DNA of 64,000 nucleotides from Siphonodentalium dalli. Taxonomy: Eukaryota; Mollusca; Scaphopoda; Gadilida; Siphonodentaliidae. This document shows, in pieces, positions 44,782 to 56,723 of the stretch; within the stretch, counting starts at the first letter, position 1, and every line of letters begins with the position of its first letter. The notes under the pieces are model-generated. The model worked only from the letters and a program-made list of their open reading frames with translations. It made no database searches and was not told where the DNA came from. A program made the position numbers and the translations under genes. The stretch is from contig CP136066.1 in the NCBI GenBank assembly GCA_032622095.1, forward strand, positions 199,124,064-199,188,063, in the 5' to 3' direction.

Positions 44782-44865
44782 ATCGTGAAAACCATGCTGG
44801 CTGACTCGTGTCCATCACGTGTATAGATACGAATCTGAGTCATAATGACCAACACGTCGTGGTCA
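44782..44865 (-). CDS. Receptor pseudophosphatase, WPD-end to P-loop exon
   Basis: An 84-bp exon; acceptor ACACATGCAG, donor GTTAAC (weak), phase 2 in and out. It reads DHDVLVIMTQIRIYTRDGHE then SASMVFT, with a final AT that joins C of the next exon to give Ile. DHDV matches the DHGV of the WPD loop, LVIM.QIR matches the (L)L..I..V(R) helix, and SMVFT-I takes the place of P(I/V)VVHCS. The catalytic Cys is therefore Thr and the preceding His is Phe. Calling this exon rests on length, phase and the flanking helix pattern; an alternative donor would change the last residues. Confidence 0.65.
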
Positions 44866-45378
44866 CTGCATGTGTTGGTGAACAATGTAATTTTGTAGAA
44901 ATATTTTGAAAGTTCGAGGACACAAACAAATGATATATCCAGAATCAGATCGAATTGAAAGCAGGCAAATCTTTCAATCAAATTCTCATAAACACAGATT
45001 CCAATACTTGTAAGAGATCAAATAAAAGTGTGTTTTGTTGGTTCGTCGTCTTTGATGTGGCAGGGACTAAATAATGTTAACAGCTTCCCATCACAAACGA
45101 GCAATTATATATAAGAATATCAATACAATGCATACTAAAACATTTATCAAGGAATATTCAAAATCATTTGAGGCAGTGTTGTAAATAGAGTTATCCTTCC
45201 TGTAACTGTCACTGTGACTAAGATCAATCTTCGTCAACATGACTAAGGACAATCTTAGTCACCATGACTAAGACCAACATCTTGATCATTAAAGACTCAC
45301 AACATGAGCATGGCTATCTCACATTCATATGTCTCACTCACTATGGTGCAAAATTAGGTTGGAATTACAACTCTTTAA

Positions 45379-45840
45379 CCCTTTCAGTGCCGGGGGCCGA
45401 TCTCATCGGCCCTAATTTACGGTCTGTAAAATCGGCCCTAAAAAAATTAATTTTTTGTTTGTTGTTTTTTGTTTGTTTTTTTATGGGTTGAATTTTTTTG
45501 GGTATGCTTAAGCATGCTATAGAGAATTTAACAACAACCTGGATAAAACCTTAGGGGCATGTTATAACTCAAAACTATCACCATGTATTCATAGTAATAA
45601 TTTTGATGCCCATGAAAAACGTAAGATTCCCTGGCACTAAACCTACAAAATAAGTCTGTTAAAGAATATAAGAAAAAATTATTAAAATTGTAAAAAATAA
45701 TAACAAATGATGAAAAATTGTTGGGCCAATGCATTCTCTTATATATGCGAGGCGACCTATGGTCGACTCGCATATATAAGAGAATGCAATGGCACAGGGT
45801 ATATGTGTTGATACCAAAATCGGACCTGGCACTGAAAGGG
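45379..45840. mobile_element. piggyBac-like MITE, 462 bp
   Basis: TTAA at 45375-45378 and 45841-45844 with termini CCCTTTCAGTGCCGGGGG and CCTGGCACTGAAAGGG. The left end contains a GGGCCGATCTCATCGGCCC hairpin and the right end contains the CCAATGCATTCTCTTATATA hairpin. That hairpin is shared with 35752-36809, so two otherwise different families carry the same module. Confidence 0.85.
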
Positions 45841-46227
45841 TTAAATCTGAAAACGATATTGCGTTTTAACCAGTGTGAAAACCGGTTGTTCTGATGTCTA
45901 TCACTATATGTAGGGATTTTAACGCGTATTCTAAACGTCTGAGCCATTACAATCAAGTCAACAGATAATGCTTGAATATATGTGCGACTAGTACTATTTT
46001 CCGTTTTCGCATCGCTGACTTTCGACAACACACCAGTACAGCACACCGCATACATATTCTACACAACATGTGCATCATATAGTGAGCTATCTTGGCAAAT
46101 TAATCATATGATATCGACGGATAATTACAGTTGTTCCACACAATGGTTGTAGACTTTTCTGTGCGTTTGACGAATGTGGTGCGAATCGAGTGTGTCGATT
46201 TTCTGAGCCACTGTTCATTTAGTGTGA

Positions 46228-46335
46228 TTTGAGCCAGACACGCGGAGTCCGGAAAATTCCATTTGTAACCACCTTAGGTTCTAATGTTCATAAATTGCCG
46301 AGCCGACACTCCGATGTTTCAACAGATGTACACTT
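46228..46335. repeat. Direct duplication, copy 1 (second at 46647-46752)
   Basis: TTTGAGCCAGACACGCGGAG through CAACAGATGTACA is present twice, 419 bp apart in the same orientation, differing at a few positions. Confidence 0.85.
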
Positions 46336-46646
46336 TGATCTAGACAAATATGCACACACTTGAATGGATTCAACGTTTCCTGTGTGAATTTAAAGGAGCT
46401 GAAATTCAAGTGTATCTTTAATTGGAACTAATTTTATAACCAAATAAGGAATACCTTTAATACATTATTCTGAAGGGCCAATACTAAATAATTGTAGTGG
46501 ATAATAGCAGAACCAGGCTCCATTCGAGAGACTTTATCCAGCGTCGGAGGGCCTGCGATGGTGATTTGATCAATCGAGATTTCGTGTGGCATGATGGGCT
46601 CCATTGAGATACGAAACTTAGAATTTCCTTTCCAATTGCATCCCAA

Positions 46647-46752
46647 TTTGAGCCAGACACGCGGAGTCCGGAAAATTCCATTTGTAACCACCTTAGGATC
46701 TAATGTTCATAAATTGCCGAGCCGACACCCCGAGTTTCAACAGATGTACATT
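46647..46752. repeat. Direct duplication, copy 2
   Basis: Matches 46228-46335; followed by a short insert and then CACACTTTGATCTAGA, which directly follows in copy 1. Confidence 0.85.
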
Positions 46753-46955
46753 TCGCTCCAAAATGTGACAAAAAGTAGGGAAATATGCCACACTTTGATC
46801 TAGAAAACAAAACGCACACCAAATACTGGCTGAGAAATAAAACCATAATCACAACTTCAATCTAGTTTTAGTATGAACAGTTTAACTGATATCGAAACGT
46901 TTTACCAAGGTGGGGTGAGACACCTGACCCATATACGTCGTTAGGTTCCTTGCAG

Positions 46956-47069
46956 GATGCACGCTGACGGTGGACAAATTGACCAATGACCAGAGTTCCA
47001 ACAAGTTTCAAGTCTATAACCGCAATCTCATCTCTGATTATCAGCATGAACCCCTTGATTCATTAACAG
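46956..47069 (+). CDS. Candidate exon of unknown plus-strand gene
   Basis: A 114-bp open segment with acceptor TTCCTTGCAG and donor GTAATA, phase 1 on both sides. It reads CTLTVDKLTNDQSSNKFQVY then NRNLISDYQHEPLDSLT. The reverse strand has stops. I do not recognise the family, and it lies in a phosphatase intron on the opposite strand; no partner exon was found. Confidence 0.35.
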
Positions 47070-47191
47070 GTAATAAGCAGTTGCTCGCTTGTGTGTGGAT
47101 AACATAACATGGATAATAAGTCACACATGCTTACTTATCAAAAACAATGATGAATATATAGCAGCGAGAACGAAGTCATTTCGTAATCAAG

Positions 47192-47748
47192 CAGGGTTCG
47201 CGCTGCCACTTGCCCAATTTGCCAATGGCAAAAATAATTTCATTTTGGCTAAAAATATTTTCATTTGGCAAAAGTTTTGTCAAGTCAATTTTTAATTCCT
47301 CAAGCAATTTGAAAAATACTGGTCAATCATTACCGATCATTTCAGGAAACTCTTAAAACATAATTATATTAGTGGTGTTTTATAAGGTTTAGGGGAAGTT
47401 AACACCTCTGTTAACAAGCAGTTAATATCATAGCATTAGTACTTATGGTTGGAGGGATTACTAATCCTCCTGTGATGTGCCCTTCTGATGAAGCAACCCT
47501 TCTACAATTGTATTGTTCGGTGATTGGCTTATTGTTGTATGATAGCCCGCAATAGAGATGTCAGTACAATTGATTATTAACTGCTTTTTTAGTGATATCA
47601 AAAGTCGTTCAACACGTGAATGTTGAAACATAATAATTAAGGTTGCAGGAAATGACACTATCAAGGATAGCATTTGGCAAATGCTAATATAATTTGGCAA
47701 AAAATATTTTCATTTGGCAAAAGTCAATTTCGTCCAGCGCGGACTCTG
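47192..47748. mobile_element. hAT-like MITE, 557 bp
   Basis: Termini CAGGGTTCGCGCTG and the inverse CAGCGCGGACTCTG, flanked by a perfect 8-bp direct repeat TAATCAAG (47184-47191 and 47749-47756). CAG(G/A)G ends plus an 8-bp duplication are hAT hallmarks. Both ends carry TTTGGCAAAA repeats in the subterminal region. No transposase. Confidence 0.9.
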
Positions 47749-48148
47749 TAATCAAGTGACACTACTTTACTGCTTTGTGGCTTTGAAATAAAACAATCAC
47801 GGCAAACCAATTACATTGATGTTGATATAGGTTTGAGTAGTCTACTGTACCTGTTTTAGTCGTGCGGTCTCCATCCGTGCACAATTTCCATTGACACTTT
47901 TCTCCTAATCGAAATTTATCAGTTATGTTTGTGTGTGTGTTTTAAATCGTTGTTACAATTTCAGTTTTCTCAAACTGGCCAAAATAATTGTACTGGTCAC
48001 TTGTTCTACATGTACATGCTTACAACAGTATTGTTAATTTTAGCGAATACTGGCAGTAGTTATTTTTGTGCGTTATGTGTTCTGTTAATATTTGCTGACA
48101 AGCATATACTATCACTTTAATATAATATGTTAAATCAAAACGACGTAC

Positions 48149-48268
48149 GTTCCACAAAGTAAATTCTCTTGTTATATAACAGGACATCCTAGCTTCTGAT
48201 TGGAGCGATACAACTACCCGACCATAGGCAGTTGGCACCTTGTCTGGCCAATAGATAGGACATCCAGT
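48149..48268 (-). CDS. Receptor pseudophosphatase, YWPD exon
   Basis: A 120-bp exon, acceptor TTTTTTCCAG, donor GTACGT, phase 0 both sides. It reads TGCPIYWPDKVPTAYGRVVV then SLQSEARMSCYITREFTLWN. This is the (K)C..YWP......YG...V.........Y..R.F.L block of PTP domains, which builds the central beta sheet. Well conserved structural residues argue that the fold is retained. Confidence 0.95.
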
Positions 48269-49143
48269 CTGGAAAAAATTATTAAAGATTAAAGTGTTTT
48301 ATTGACGACAGTTTTGTGGCGAGTATAGCAACCTGAGCATCTGGTCGTAGAGTTACAATGTTGCATTGTATAATATGCAGACAGACAGCTTAGAAAAATC
48401 AATCAGCAGTGTTATTAACAGCAGTGCTATTAACAAGGAAAAGGTATGTCACTGTGACTGTTGTGTAACATTTATTTTGAAACGCTTTGCGGGTCAGTTT
48501 ACAATATCAATTACTCACAACGTCCAAAGTGAAATGCGCTGCATTTAATAGCTAGGTTATATCACAATTTTGTCAAATGTATTCTTGCAGCAAAAAAACA
48601 CACACGGTTAATTCAACCAGGAAATCACTCCACTCCACACATAGAAACCATCTATCCCCTGGACGCAACTAAAAAGCATGACCAGGTGATAGATTCAGGC
48701 GGTTGTTGCATCTCATCACTTCAACGAGAAGCGATGCTAGGGTGGTCGTCGCATCACGTCCAGTTGAAATGGTCAGAACACTTGATAAATCTGTGGTAGC
48801 TCGTTGCAAACAGCGGCCTGTCCTCTTCAACTCGACGTAATAATCTGGTCAGATCAATTCACTGTATTTATAATTCACGATGTCAGGGTATATGTCAACC
48901 AGTTGAACATATCACTGTTGTTATAATCATTCCATTATTAGACACATTAAATATCGATATTTTAATGACATGAACCAATGATAAGAGGCGATATATGGGA
49001 AGAAATGTAAATGAAGCATTTACCTAACGTAGATAGTGGTATGACATCGGATCAAGCTGTTGCACAGTCGGGAAAATACCACCAAACACTAGTGATATTT
49101 AGAGGAGAACAATGATATTCATATACTATAATATTGTACGTAC

Positions 49144-49229
49144 CTGATTTGAATTCATCATCACAATTAGTTGACATTTCTCTTTCCATACAAATGACCA
49201 CAATTGTTCCGCCTGTTCATAAGATGTAT
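49144..49229 (-). CDS. Receptor pseudophosphatase, FW..VW exon
   Basis: An 86-bp exon, acceptor ATCTGCAG, donor GTACGT, phase 1 in and phase 0 out. It reads TSYEQAEQLWSFVWKEKCQL then IVMMNSNQ, the counterpart of T..DFW.MVW...C..IVMLT in PTP domains. The residues just before it replace the usual QGP. Confidence 0.9.
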
Positions 49230-49973
49230 CTGCAGATGAAAAATGAGATATACTTATATATATATATATATCTTGAATTATATATATTAAATGGTGTAAT
49301 AATTGTCACGTGTTCAAACGAATCTCTGAAATATACACACATCTGTTCACGTGGCATATCTGATCATACAATGCATAGTGTTATAGGGAAAACAATGCAT
49401 TGGTTTAATCAATATGGTCTGCCTATAAGCAGTGTCCATAGAAGTGTCCGGTAAAAATCGCGTATCTTCACAGTAACATGATAATTGTTTGCCGACAAAT
49501 AGTAACAGTAATATATTAAAATGGACGTATAGGCACGACAGGACAAGAATGATTGTCAATACATCGATAACTCCTATATTATAACTAACATTTACATATC
49601 ATGTGTGTGTTACTCTAAATCATGTTCGGCGACCAGTCAACTGCAAGTTGGGTCAGCTGTGCTACATTGAATAGTGGTAGATATAATAACTGGGCGAGTT
49701 TGTAATGTATAATAATTCACATCTGGAATATTGGGCCAGTTTATAGTGCGGCATGGTAAAATATCCAAACGGCAGACAGAGACTGTTTCAGTTGTGTTTA
49801 TAGTTATTGATAAGGAAAACACTGGCACTGGCCGCTGTTGCACATTTATTCCAATAGCGATCATCGCTGGCGTGTAACATAATTCCCTGTAACTTTCTCT
49901 ACCGACAGAGATGTGCATACTTTCAACTAATCGGACACATAAATCAAAGTACTTCCGAAAGTTTATTACTCAC

Positions 49974-50010
49974 ATGCCATGGCTATGTGGCTTTTATCTC
50001 TGATGTACCC
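49974..50010 (-). CDS. Receptor pseudophosphatase, 37-bp micro-exon
   Basis: Acceptor CTTTTTCAG, donor GTGAGT, phase 0 in and phase 1 out, joining both neighbours in frame. It reads GYIRDKSHIAMA, equivalent to (D)GY.....(F/Y)IA(T/C)Q in active enzymes. The Gln is not kept. Confidence 0.8.
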
Positions 50011-50879
50011 CTGAAAAAGATGTTATATAGTGATAAACAAATCTGATTGTTATTAACCTCCAGCAGAAGATGTATAACTTGCGAACGTATTTCGTTATGA
50101 CAATTTCTTGTTATTGAGCAGTGATTAAACCAGATTACAATATAGGGTCGATTGGCAAATACCGTTTACCATTCCTACACCGTTTGTACCACTATACACG
50201 TGGAATATCAGAGATCTATTCAACACCAGGTAATAGTCTCCCAGATGATTAACATATTAATGGACTACACACCTGGTCAAAATCACCGCATCTTCATACA
50301 CGTGAGCCACATTAACATACGAATATGTCGTACCCAGGCCAGGTATTGATTGTGGTTTTCCGTCCTATGGTATTTAGATGGCAGCATCCAAAACTAAAAT
50401 GCTATAAGTGATAAGTTGTTGACATCTTTCAAATAAGAGTCGAATTTATATAGAGGATATCCAACGAGTTATGTCGGGATATAAGATTTTCTCAAATGCG
50501 ATAAGGTTGAATTCAAAGAGACTTGTATGACAGACAAATTTTTTTTTACATTCGTATTGTCTGCGACCTCAAATCCAGTCCTAAACAAATTTGGAAATTC
50601 TGAGTAGCGCCAGAATACCGTCGACCATGGGTAGAGGATATTACAATAGTGTTGTAGCTGCACCTAATTGTCTGAAATTGACTTCTCTTTTTGTCTGCAA
50701 TGACGACTGAGATCCTCCAAGTTGAGGCTATATTCAAATGCTTTATGTGCAGCCTTTAATAATGTGGAGTGTATTCTATCGGGATGAACTCCAGTGTACA
50801 TGCACATTTTCGTAGTTCGAAGGTTCCTTTTGTGCTCTTAACGACATAACTCTTCCTTGACATTGAAGCTTAGTGTTGT

Positions 50880-50897
50880 GGGGGGGGGGGGGGGGGG
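50880..50897. repeat. G18 homopolymer
   Basis: Uninterrupted run of 18 G followed by TTGG; length may be uncertain in sequencing. Confidence 0.9.
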
Positions 50898-51382
50898 TTG
50901 GTCAGGGTCTTTTAGTTGAAATTTTATTTGTCATATAAGGCTGTGGTGCAGAAAATGCTTTCTGGATCAAAGGTAATTAATTTTCCCACAACACTGCCGT
51001 TTCGAAGATAATGTTTTGGTGTGATTGACTATCAAGATTTGCACTGTTTTTGGTCCCTATTTTACTATAGATTTGCCAATACTTTGGATTGTCAGGATTT
51101 TGCAGAAGACAGCCAGCTTCCACTGTGGCTGCCCAGTTGGCTTTATAATGCCCTATTGACTGCCTGCATATGTGGTGGTGTTCTAATGTCTAATGTCGCT
51201 CTAATTGCTTAGCAACTTCAAGTTGTGGTCATTTCCATATTATATCCCGCATGCATTGATCGATAATCTTAGTTTGGTAGAAATCAGAATGTTTTTATTA
51301 CAAAATTCCAGAATCAAAATAGTCTAGTTGGGAGAGGTTATATGCAATATTCAAAGTGTTCATGGTTAGTAACTAAACGTAC

Positions 51383-51459
51383 GTTGATATACGAAACATT
51401 GGCGGGGAACAATTCTGTGCTCTGACTATCAGCTGAGATCATCACATTTGAGGAATCAT
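51383..51459 (-). CDS. Receptor pseudophosphatase, YDSSNV...YIN exon
   Basis: A 77-bp exon, acceptor TTGTTTTTCAG, donor GTACGT, phase 1 in and phase 0 out. It reads DSSNVMISADSQSTELFPAN then VSYIN. PTP domains have YDHSRV.L........DYINA.YI here. Arg of SRV is Asn. The split codon is N|AT, compatible with the Tyr expected before D. Confidence 0.85.
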
Positions 51460-52852
51460 CTGAAAAACAATGAACATTACAGTAGTCAGCTTAATGTTAG
51501 TTTCTTAAAGAAGCTTCTATTTAAAAGATATCAGTTAATCATGATATATCTATTCGACAGCACTTCCAGCAACAAATAACATATAACTGATGTTTAGTCT
51601 TGACCCATTCACCGGAAACCATCTATAACTTATAATTATCATTTATACCCCTGAATCAATACAGAAATTTACATGGAGGGAACGGACCTCATTAATATAT
51701 TCAACATGATCCAACGTCGATAATGAAGCTGAGTGGATTGAATAAACAAGCTTATGGAATCATGTTTAGTATTACATGAGGTCATAAATGAAAACAAAAA
51801 TAGGAAGAAATATTTCAAATAAATCAAGCTCTTGACTCTCAAAATTATTAATATGTATTTGTTGGTTGATGTGTGGGGACAAATTATCAGTTGATATGTG
51901 TACAGTTAAAATTTAATGAGACAGTATAATGGATTATCACTTTTTGATTAAAAAAAATTATAAGGGGTTAATTATTGTGACTTGTCCGGCGTTTATATTT
52001 GTGAGAAATTAACCTGGATAAATGACGGCCGTTTGGATTATGGATAGAAGTGGAATTGTGGGACATTGGTGGTATTATTAGTAGTTCTTTGCCGATCCAT
52101 CCATGATTCTGCAATTGATGCCATTGTTCGAAAAAGTTGAGTAAATTGTTTACTTTTCCGAGTGAAGGTAAATTCGTGCAAACTCTATTGTTCCCCTTGT
52201 CTCCAGTAAAATACGATGACATAAAGCATACACATATATAAGGGAAGAGTATGTGTAGGCAGTGGGGCGCATTACATGCCCATGTGATTGGCGATTGCAT
52301 TGTGGATGCTGGCTGCAAGCCGGTTCATTAATAATGATTGAGTCACCATTTCATCTGATTACAGTCAAATGGCTGATTTAACTGGATGATACATCATATT
52401 GCTATTTAAGTTGAATATTTGCTGCTAAACACCAATTCTAATTGTTGCTAACTTTATTTTTTCATTCACCGCCGCTGAAATGTACACACATTTTGAATAG
52501 AATATGCTGCTAATGACAATTGACGACAAACTCGTCACCGCGCAGTATGAAGGCATGCAATCGAGTGTCAACTGGAAAGTTGTTCACTATAGATATAACC
52601 GTAAGTAATGTATGGTGGCCGCATGGTCGCGTACTTTTTCAATAGTCAGTATGACACGGAAAATTTGAGTAGTTTGCCTCTCTTGACATACTATACTGAC
52701 ATACATACTGGTCGATGACTTGACACCAATTTAACTTCCCAAATGTTGAGGCACTGGCTCCGAGTTACCTCTTGGAACGTACCCAGGGATTTGATCAATG
52801 TAAAAATATATCTCACTTCATGCAGTTACTTTCACAATTTCTGTTGGTGGAT

Positions 52853-53035
52853 TGAATTACAATATAGATAAACATACCCTGTTTCATTGGATATTTCGGG
52901 CTTCGAGAATAAAATAGTTTATCAGGTGGCTAGCATTGTAATCGTGCTCGCATCCCAGCCTATCCAACAAACCAGAACTCGCATCCCAGCCTATCCAACA
53001 AACCAGAATGTGTTATCCCCTAATTATTACTATGT
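52853..53035. repeat. Relative of the 25465-25590 hairpin, plus 31-bp duplication
   Basis: TTGAATTACAATATAGATAA with ACATACCCTGTTTCATTG matches the hairpin arm at 25467. The opposite arm (CCAGAATGTGTTATCCCCTAATTA) follows at about 53001. Between them CTCGCATCCCAGCCTATCCA... is duplicated with a 31-bp period (52947-53008). Confidence 0.7.
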
Positions 53036-54058
53036 TTTTTAGTTTTCTTGTTCCAGAAAAGCATAGTAAATAATATGGCAAATATGACAACATTATTTAG
53101 TTTATAATATGATAATATATAAGGCATTTATAAGGACCCAATATGATGGTAAAAGAAAGAACACTGCGAAGGATCGCGTACATAGTGATGAACCTATTTA
53201 GTCTCAATGTAATGATGCTAATGCTTGGTTGCTTGGTTAATAATGTAGATCATTTGGATGCGAGTAGAAATCGATAGACCTACGGTTTAAACATCGACCT
53301 TTGATATAGTAATTGATGCCTGTCTGTGTAAATATATCTAGTCTAGTAATATAACATCAATTGCCTGTATAAGACATATGCAGTATTGCCTGGATTCTGG
53401 CCTGCGAGAACAAAAGACGCTTTGACATCATGAAACAACTCACAACGTCTTCAACTCGTTTTTATTAAGATAATCAACACAACTGATCTAAATGAAATCC
53501 AATATTTGTAAATCACTGTTCATAAATACATTTTCGAGTGTCCTTTCGTCGTTCGTCAATTACTGAGCAAACCCTTTCATGTCACGAGATTTGTTTTAAA
53601 AAGTGCACACGCTCAAAGATTTCAATGATACAATATGCAGACCTGACGCCAGCTCTATGCATCTACTGCATAACTGTCTGCATGTGCATAACTTTGCGGA
53701 GAGGAATAAAGCAACGGGCGGAGGTAGGTTGGTCAATAATGAGACTACGGTATTGTGAATTGTCCATGACGTCACACATACACGCGTTACCTATATGCTA
53801 CACAAGCTGGCGCTGAGGGAAGGCTCTATTTCCGCAAACCAGAATTTTCAAACTTGGTTTCAACTCGACATGAGGTATTCAGCTCTTGGACCCGAACAGT
53901 CTTAATGTTTTGAACAAACTATAAGTGAGAGAAAACGTCGACGTCCTTTGAAATGCACTGGCGGGCGCATATATAGACATAGAAAAACCATTCTGATACC
54001 ATAGTCACAAAAGGCGACAAAATGGGTCGGGTGCAAACTTTGGGCTACTGTTACTTAC
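53036..54058. other. Phosphatase intron; expected KNRY exon not found
   Basis: A short phase 1-1 exon carrying the KNRY-type pTyr-recognition segment should lie between 51460 and 54058. I could not find a convincing one on the minus strand. Confidence 0.45.
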
Positions 54059-54104
54059 TTTGTCTGCCTGTAGCTTTTCTGGCAGATTCTTTTAGTGCGA
54101 GGGC
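54059..54104 (-). CDS. Receptor pseudophosphatase, juxtamembrane micro-exon
   Basis: A 46-bp exon, acceptor CTTTCATTGCAG, donor GTAAGT, phase 0 in and phase 1 out. It reads ALALKESARKATGRQ, the stretch between the EF..L helix and KNRY in receptor PTPs. Confidence 0.75.
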
Positions 54105-55125
54105 CTGCAATGAAAGATGGTGTGGCCACATTTAAAAGATGACTTCATTAAACTGCCAACACAGTTTGCTCGCGATGTTTACCATAATATGTTTGGTGTA
54201 ACATACATTGAACGAAAACACTTAATCGTTTTAATTATGACTTAAAAGTGTATAGGCTATCCCCGGGTTTGGTGACGGGTGCTTTAAAATGTTGCTGTTC
54301 ATATGCACACATCGTAAAAGTGAAATGATATGCTACTCCAAGATAAGATACGTTTTAGTTGGTTTTGAAAAGATATATGAACCAGACGACAAATTGGGAT
54401 GAAAGAGATAGATTTACAGGCATATAAAGTGTATATTTAGATGCAAATATCAATCTGCGTTTGGAAATATATGGTAATTCCAATAAACAATACAACATAA
54501 GCCAATACAATTTCGGAAGTGTCAAGATGTTGTTTGGCAATAGGTGACCAAAGCCATCGGTTATTAACATAAAGCAATACAGGGGCCATTTATTTCAATC
54601 ATGCTCCCAAATAGTATCTGGTCAAATGAAAATCCAGAACGCACCCAACGCAGAATCCCACATGTTGAAATAATGCTATATTATCTGGTTATATTAATGA
54701 GGATTGTCAATTGAAAAGTAAATATACATGTAGATACCCATGAGTGGGTTACAGTGAAGGTAAATTGTAGAATCTTGTAAATTCCAAATATGTTACATAC
54801 AATTGTTTAGGTGTTGTCAATTCTGAATGATTCTACAAGATCATGAACTTTCTTTGTACGCTTCGTGGATGGCGATATTCGTAGGAGTTTAATATTGTTT
54901 TCGTTTTAATAGGACAATATTTAATCAACAGTGATATATTTTCAAACGTTCATCTAATTTTTCCAAGATGCTCTTGCTTTGAAAGATTCACCAATGTCAT
55001 TATTTTTTGAAACTTAAATATATATTTTTGTTGTAACAGTTTTCACTAACGATTGTGTATAATCATTAACAATTATGAACGGAGTAAGACATGCAATACG
55101 GTGTATGTAACAGAAAGAAACTAAC

Positions 55126-55244
55126 CTTGAATTGTCGAGCATAATTAGAATCAACCGATAAATGTTTGATGTATTCGCCCAGCGTGTCCAAACTAATCTT
55201 TCCTCTTGCTGGCTCGGTAATGGCACTATTTTGATAACCTAGTG
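55126..55244 (-). CDS. Receptor pseudophosphatase, N-terminal helix exon
   Basis: A 119-bp exon, acceptor TTTTCCCACAG, donor GTTAGT, phase 1 in and phase 0 out. It reads LGYQNSAITEPARGKISLDT then LGEYIKHLSVDSNYARQFK. I.(L/V)..L..YI.........F..(E)F is the wedge and first helix of receptor-type PTP catalytic regions. Confidence 0.9.
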
Positions 55245-55769
55245 CTGTGGGAAAATATAGAGACAACATGGATGAATTGAGAAAAAAACGTCCACTATCT
55301 AAAATTGCATATTTAAGTTTAAGACTGAAGTTGAAAGTGAATACAGTATCATGGATTGCACTCACGCTCTCAAATATACACTGCATTAGAATCGTCTACA
55401 CTTCATGTTCGAATTAATATGATTGCATGAGCCGACGGGTATAGAAATACCACATATATTCCCATTCATTTATCTGGACTCATGGTTGAATATTGCGATA
55501 ATAACTTTCCACGGCATAATAATATCAATATGTTTTCTGATAAACAATGTACAGCATGCTGAATGTATCCAAATTCACATCGGGTTACTTGAACTTCAAT
55601 GCACATATTTACGAAAATGTTTTTGCAAAATTGAGCAGTCAGACAGCAACATGCTATAACATGCTACAATGTGAGACGTGTCCAATATGGTTGTTGAACA
55701 TTAACTCAATTTGGTAATTTGGTATTGAACTGTGCTTTATAACCTGTAATAAGTTTTGTGCAAGAGTAG

Positions 55770-56410
55770 CGGTTTCTATCCATTGTCGTTTTGTCATATC
55801 CATAGTTACGAACTACGGGTTTGAAAGCGATATTCGAGCCTACCACTGACAATCACCTGATAACAACATAATTAAATCCAAAATAATCACGACAGTCATC
55901 AATTTAACCTTACTACGATTGGCAAACAAATGGACGGTAGGATTTTCTCACAAACTGACTCGTTTTCAGCGAAATTGTATGTAGAATATCCACAAAATTT
56001 ACGACCATTATTAGCTATTTGTAATTCTTATCAGTAGTAGTTCTTTATGCGAATGTATATAAATACATCACACATTGAACTACTACTGATATTAATTAAG
56101 AATAGAGAACTACGTAACTGGAATGTGTGGTCGTTCTTTCAGTAGTCGTTTTCCATATCAGCATTTACATGGACATTTCAAGAAGGCAATCACGGACACG
56201 CGAGATTTACTTTCAATCATTGAGCATACCACTGACTATGACTTGCTAACAACACAACTAACTATGCAATAATCACATATATAACCGCATCATCGTACTA
56301 TGAGTTGCAATAAGTTTGAACGGCACTGTTTCTCAGAAACAGACTTGTAGTCGTCAATACTGCGAAAAGGTGTTTGGGATGGTCCGAAAATTACTACTAG
56401 CCATACGCAA
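55770..56410 (-). repeat. Diverged repeat segments 2 and 3 of 3
   Basis: Two tandem, diverged relatives (about 55770-56020 and 56120-56410) of 43975-44335; neither is open for long on either strand. Confidence 0.4.
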
Positions 56411-56652
56411 TTTCTTACCAAGAGTATTTCATTAGGCGAAAGGTGACAATAGGTATCTACTGATACCACCCAGTCTGGTCTGCTAGTTGTAATTGTAAAT
56501 AATTATCTAGTTCCCTTCACACATTGGACTATATATTACCTGTATCTGTACGATAACACAAGATACACCGAGTGGTGTTAAGTATACGCTACATGAAGCT
56601 TATTTTTATAGCATCAACCTATATGCTCAAGCTCAATATAACAATATATTAC

Positions 56653-56723
56653 CTTTAAATGTTGTACTTTCGTCGACCTGCGGTGAGACTGTTTTCAATC
56701 CGGATTGATGTTTCCTCTGTTTT
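56653..56723 (-). CDS. Receptor pseudophosphatase, basic juxtamembrane exon
   Basis: A 71-bp exon, acceptor CACCTTACAG, donor GTAATA, phase 2 in and phase 1 out. It reads KQRKHQSGLKTVSPQVDEST then TFK. The positive charges directly after the membrane segment are the expected stop-transfer signal. Both phases fit the neighbouring exons. Confidence 0.85.

Noticed and set aside
46434-46691. Minus-strand frame near the 46.2/46.6 kb duplication
   Set aside because: No PTP motif; part of it overlaps the duplicated non-coding block.
48381-48443. Possible 63-bp plus-strand exon (TDSLEKSISSVINSS...)
   Set aside because: Splice sites are present, but its phase does not match the candidate exon at 46956-47069 and it has no recognisable motif.
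49637-49918. Minus-strand frame with a TINWPNIPDVN stretch
   Set aside because: Looked like a WPD loop, but it lies out of order between the FW..VW and GYIRDK exons and has no fitting splice sites.
51968-52318. Minus-strand 116-codon frame with LPSLGKVNNLLNFFEQWHQL
   Set aside because: Superficially like a PTP helix, but it is in the wrong position in the exon order and lacks consistent splice phase.
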